DNA from: Firmicutes bacterium CAG:110 | Lineage (GTDB): Bacteria > Bacillota > Clostridia > Oscillospirales > Oscillospiraceae | Direction: 5' to 3' | NCBI GenBank assembly: GCA_000434635.1 | Contig: HF988098.1 | Coordinates: 36,465 to 45,233, forward strand | Length of the DNA: 8,769 bases | Shown: piece by piece, positions 6,560 through 8,769 of the stretch | Layout: every line of letters begins with the position of its first letter | Numbering within the stretch: position 1 is the stretch's first letter | Notes under the pieces: generated by a model | What the model was told of the DNA's origin: nothing | The model's input: only the letters and a program-made list of their open reading frames with translations | Database searches by the model: none | Position numbers and translations under genes: made by a program

Positions 6560-7415
6560 GGCGGTTCCCCTCCTTGAGCCGCCTGATCTCCGCCGCGGCC
6601 TGCTCGATGGTGTAGACGTTCTTCACGTCCAGCCCCAGCTTTTTCAGCTCCAGGAAGACCTGGGTCACCTGGGGTATGTTCAGTCCCATTTGGGTCAGTT
6701 CCTCAGCGTGGGTAAAAACCTGCGCGGGGGGCGCGTCCATGGCAAGCTTGGAGCCGTTCATCACCAGCAGGCGATCCGTCAGCCGCGCCACGTCCTCCAT
6801 GGAGTGGGAAACCATCATGATCGTGGCGTTCTTCGCCTTGCGGTAGGACTGAATATTGCCCAGAATTTCCGAGCGTCCCACGGGGTCAAGGCCAGCGGTG
6901 GGTTCGTCCAGAATGAGAACTTCCGGCTCCATGGCAATGACGCCCGCAATGGCGACCCGGCGCTTCTGGCCGCCGGAAAGGTCAAAGGGTGAAACCTCCA
7001 GCTGCTGCTCCGTAAGCCCCACGAACCCGGCGGCTTCCCGGACGCGGCGATCGACTTCCTCCGCTGACAGCCCCATGTTCTTGGGGCCGAAGGCAATGTC
7101 CTTGTACACGGTTTCCTCAAACAGCTGATACTCCGGGTACTGGAACACCAGCCCTACCCGGAACCGCGCCTGCCGGGTCAGCTTCTTGTCCGACCAGATG
7201 TCCTGCCCGTCCAGCAGCACCGTGCCGGAGGTGGGCTTCAGCAGCCCGTTCAGCTGCTGCATCAGGGTGGATTTTCCGGAGCCGGTGTGGCCGATGATGC
7301 CAATAAACTCTCCCCGCTCCACGGAAAAAGATATGTCATCCAGCGCCTTATGCTCAAAGGGCGTCCCGGCGCTGTAAATATAAGTGAGATTCTTCACTTC
7401 CAGAATGGGTTTCAA
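6552..7415 (-). CDS. ecfA2: ECF transporter ATPase EcfA2
   Basis: This is one of the two ATPase subunits that power the ECF transporter. All ABC motifs are intact in the 287-residue protein: Walker A GHTGSGKST (42-50), Q-loop Gln92, signature LSGGQ (146-150), Walker B ILDEPTAGLD with Asp170-Glu171, and switch His204. The N-terminal GTPFEHKALDD stretch is typical of EcfA2 and helps tell it from EcfA1. The start is a TTG at 7413-7415, set by GGGAGGT (7422-7428) seven bases upstream. It follows the ecfA1 stop by 19 bases and overlaps ecfT by eight. As in other group II systems, it is expected to pair with EcfA1 as a heterodimer. Confidence 0.95.
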   Translation of the reverse strand: MKPILEVKNLTYIYSAGTPFEHKALDDISFSVERGEFIGIIGHTGSGKSTLMQQLNGLLKPTSGTVLLDGQDIWSDKKLTRQARFRVGLVFQYPEYQLFEETVYKDIAFGPKNMGLSAEEVDRRVREAAGFVGLTEQQLEVSPFDLSGGQKRRVAIAGVIAMEPEVLILDEPTAGLDPVGRSEILGNIQSYRKAKNATIMMVSHSMEDVARLTDRLLVMNGSKLAMDAPPAQVFTHAEELTQMGLNIPQVTQVFLELKKLGLDVKNVYTIEQAAAEIRRLKEGNRHA

Positions 7416-7421
7416 GAAAAT

Positions 7422-7428
7422 ACCTCCC
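7422..7428 (-). promoter_or_regulatory. Ribosome binding site for the TTG start of ecfA2
   Basis: On the minus strand this reads GGGAGGT, with seven bases between GGAGG and TTG 7413-7415. No in-frame ATG lies nearby, and the protein from this TTG begins KPILEVKNL, as expected for the family. This supports a non-ATG start. Confidence 0.75.
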
Positions 7429-7434
7429 AGCGGG

Positions 7435-8283
7435 TCAGGCCATCACCATATCGTAAAGTGCCTGCGCGCATTCTTTCGGGTCTAATTTATCCAGCGGAAG
7501 GTCAAAGCCCTCCTGATTCAGCTCCCAGCACAGCTCCACCGTCTCCGGTGCGGCAAGTCCGATGTCGTGCAGCAGCTCCACCTGGGAGAAGACCTCCTTC
7601 GGCGTGCCGTCCGCCGCGACCTTGCCCTTGTCCAGCACCACGACGCGCTGCGCTTTGGCCGCTTCGTCCATGTGGTGGGTGATCAGAACCACCGTGATGC
7701 CCTTCTCCCGGTTCAGCCGTCCGATGGTGTCGATCACCTCTCGGCGTCCTCTTGGGTCAAGCATGGCGGTGGGTTCGTCCAGAACGATGCACTTCGGCTC
7801 CATGGCGATCACGCCCGCAATGGCAATGCGCTGCTTCTGTCCGCCGGACAGCAAATGGGGCGCGTGGGTGCGGTACTCGTACATGTCCACCTGTTTCAGG
7901 GCGCTGTCCACTCTGCGGCGAATTTCCGGGCTGGCAATGCCCAGATTCTCAGGGCCGAAAGCAACGTCCTCCTCCACCACATTCGCCACGATCTGGTTGT
8001 CCGGGTTCTGGAATACCATGCCCACGTTCCGGCGGATGGTGATCAGCCGGTCTTCGTTGGCGGTATCGATGCCGCAGACGTAGACCTTTCCCCCGGAGGG
8101 AAGCAGAATGGCGTTGAAATGCTTGGCAAGGGTGGATTTTCCGCAGCCGTTGGTGCCGAGAACGGCCACAAAGCTGCCTTCTTCAATGGTCAGATTCAAA
8201 TCCGCAAACACGGGAACACCGGGCGTGTCCTCCACGCCCGGGTACGTGTATGCCAGATGCTCTACAGAAATTATGTCGCTCAA
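7435..8283 (-). CDS. ecfA1: ECF transporter ATPase EcfA1
   Basis: This is the partner ATPase of the ECF module. Counted from the chosen start, the 282-residue protein has Walker A GTNGCGKST (43-51), Q-loop Gln92, signature LSGGQ (145-149), Walker B VLDEPTAMLD with Asp169-Glu170, and switch His203 in ITHHMDEA. All catalytic residues are present. FQNPDNQIV and AFGPENLG are typical of EcfA1. The AGGAGG at 8293-8298 lies nine bases before TTG 8281-8283, which gives an N-terminus of (M)SDIISVEHLAYTYPG. An ATG at 8290-8292 directly abuts the AGGAGG, and a GTG at 8314-8316 would overlap the preceding gene, so both are less likely. The gene starts 20 bases after the methyltransferase stop and probably shares its transcript. 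Confidence 0.94.
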   Translation of the reverse strand: MSDIISVEHLAYTYPGVEDTPGVPVFADLNLTIEEGSFVAVLGTNGCGKSTLAKHFNAILLPSGGKVYVCGIDTANEDRLITIRRNVGMVFQNPDNQIVANVVEEDVAFGPENLGIASPEIRRRVDSALKQVDMYEYRTHAPHLLSGGQKQRIAIAGVIAMEPKCIVLDEPTAMLDPRGRREVIDTIGRLNREKGITVVLITHHMDEAAKAQRVVVLDKGKVAADGTPKEVFSQVELLHDIGLAAPETVELCWELNQEGFDLPLDKLDPKECAQALYDMVMA

Positions 8284-8292
8284 ATCAGGCAT

Positions 8293-8298
8293 CCTCCT
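8293..8298 (-). promoter_or_regulatory. Ribosome binding site that sets the ecfA1 start
   Basis: On the minus strand this reads AGGAGG. The adjacent ATG (8290-8292) leaves no spacer, while TTG 8281-8283 lies nine bases away, within the usual range. The TTG is therefore preferred, although initiation at the ATG cannot be ruled out from sequence alone. Confidence 0.65.
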
Positions 8299-8303
8299 AT
8301 TTG

Positions 8304-8769
8304 TTACGGCGTCCACCGTCCGGTGGCACCGCAGGGAAGAACCAGTCCGGACTGCTTCACCGGCAGTCCCAGCTCACCGGCAGCCGTTTTGCCGCCATGT
8401 GCCGCCCCGAACACCACGTCGGAAGCGTAAGCCACGGCAGAGGGCGCAAGCCCGGTGGTGTACGAATTGATGATGACGAACAGCGGGTCGTCGGACAGCA
8501 GCTTCACCGTCTCCTGTAAGAAGGGATAAAAGCTGGTCTCCATCTTCCAGATCTCACCGCTTGGCCCACGGCCATAGCTGGGCGGGTCCATGATAATGCC
8601 GTCATAGCGCCGTCCCCGGCGGATCTCCCGCTGGATAAATTTGCCGCAGTCGTCCACGATCCAGTGGATGGGCCGGTCGGCAAGGCCGGAAGCCACGGCG
8701 TTTTCCTTCGCCCATGCCACCATGCCCTTGGAGGCGTCCACATGGTACACCTCCGCTCCCCCGGCGGCG
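8304..8769 (-). CDS. Class I SAM-dependent methyltransferase, partial (N-terminus beyond window)
   Basis: The C-terminal 154 residues or so are visible. The open frame runs off the right edge and ends at TAA 8304-8306. The remaining part starts within the SAM-binding core (AAGGAEVYHVDASK, where VDAS ends the strand that binds the SAM ribose). The active-site-like motif DPPSYGRGP follows, then GEIWKMETS. Together these resemble methyltransferases related to RlmI (COG1092). RlmI-type m5C enzymes carry catalytic cysteines after this motif, whereas here the matching stretch reads VIINSYTTG. A cytosine-C5 chemistry is therefore doubtful and the substrate is unknown; RNA is a guess. It is 20 bases upstream of ecfA1 and probably in the same operon. 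Confidence 0.82.
   Translation of the reverse strand, partial: AAGGAEVYHVDASKGMVAWAKENAVASGLADRPIHWIVDDCGKFIQREIRRGRRYDGIIMDPPSYGRGPSGEIWKMETSFYPFLQETVKLLSDDPLFVIINSYTTGLAPSAVAYASDVVFGAAHGGKTAAGELGLPVKQSGLVLPCGATGRWTP

Noticed and set aside
7435..8769. A substrate-specific S component encoded with the ECF genes.
   Set aside because: No small multi-pass membrane protein lies in the operon within this window. Group II ECF modules usually use S proteins encoded elsewhere.

Overview
The window looks like chromosomal DNA from a moderately GC-rich Firmicute of class Clostridia, probably a gut-type Oscillospiraceae/Ruminococcaceae relative. The reasons are strong GGAGG-type ribosome binding sites, the ecfA1-ecfA2-ecfT-truA gene order, a zinc-finger Clp ATPase of the ClpE/ClpC group, and an ECF sigma factor paired with a clostridial-style zf-HC2 anti-sigma factor. 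Every complete gene is on the minus strand. The only plus-strand gene is a 3' fragment at the left edge.

Layout, left to right. Positions 1-62 hold the last codons of a plus-strand gene, followed by a 14-bp-stem hairpin (76-107) that separates it from the convergent minus-strand genes. Positions 111-1558 are a translationally coupled two-gene unit, read from right to left: an ECF sigma factor (1073-1558), then its four-helix membrane anti-sigma factor (111-1076). An ECF-type promoter (1580-1607) sits directly upstream and suggests autoregulation. Positions 1617-1647 are the terminator of the next gene. Positions 1651-3933 encode a ClpE-like AAA+ unfoldase with an N-terminal four-cysteine zinc finger in place of Clp_N repeats, with its own likely promoter.

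Positions 4003-8769 form one compact minus-strand operon, read from right to left: a SAM-dependent methyltransferase (cut by the window edge), ecfA1, ecfA2, ecfT, truA, and finally a DUF4268 protein with a predicted PD-(D/E)XK nuclease-like N-terminal half. EcfA1, EcfA2 and EcfT make the energising module of a group II ECF vitamin/cofactor transporter. Its substrate-binding S components are not in the window and are expected elsewhere. TruA is the tRNA pseudouridine synthase that is a long-standing neighbour of ecfT in Firmicutes. The DUF4268 gene is clearly more AT-rich than its neighbours and sits where rplM-rpsI is often found, so it looks like a late addition to the operon.

Several starts were reset from ribosome binding sites: GTG for the sigma factor, TTG for ecfA1 and ecfA2, and internal ATGs for clpE and truA. 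I found no RNA genes, CRISPR array, insertion sequence or complete defence system. The most interesting items are the DUF4268 gene, the self-contained ECF sigma module with its promoter, and the altered flanks of the ECF transporter operon. None is a convincing, wholly undescribed system.
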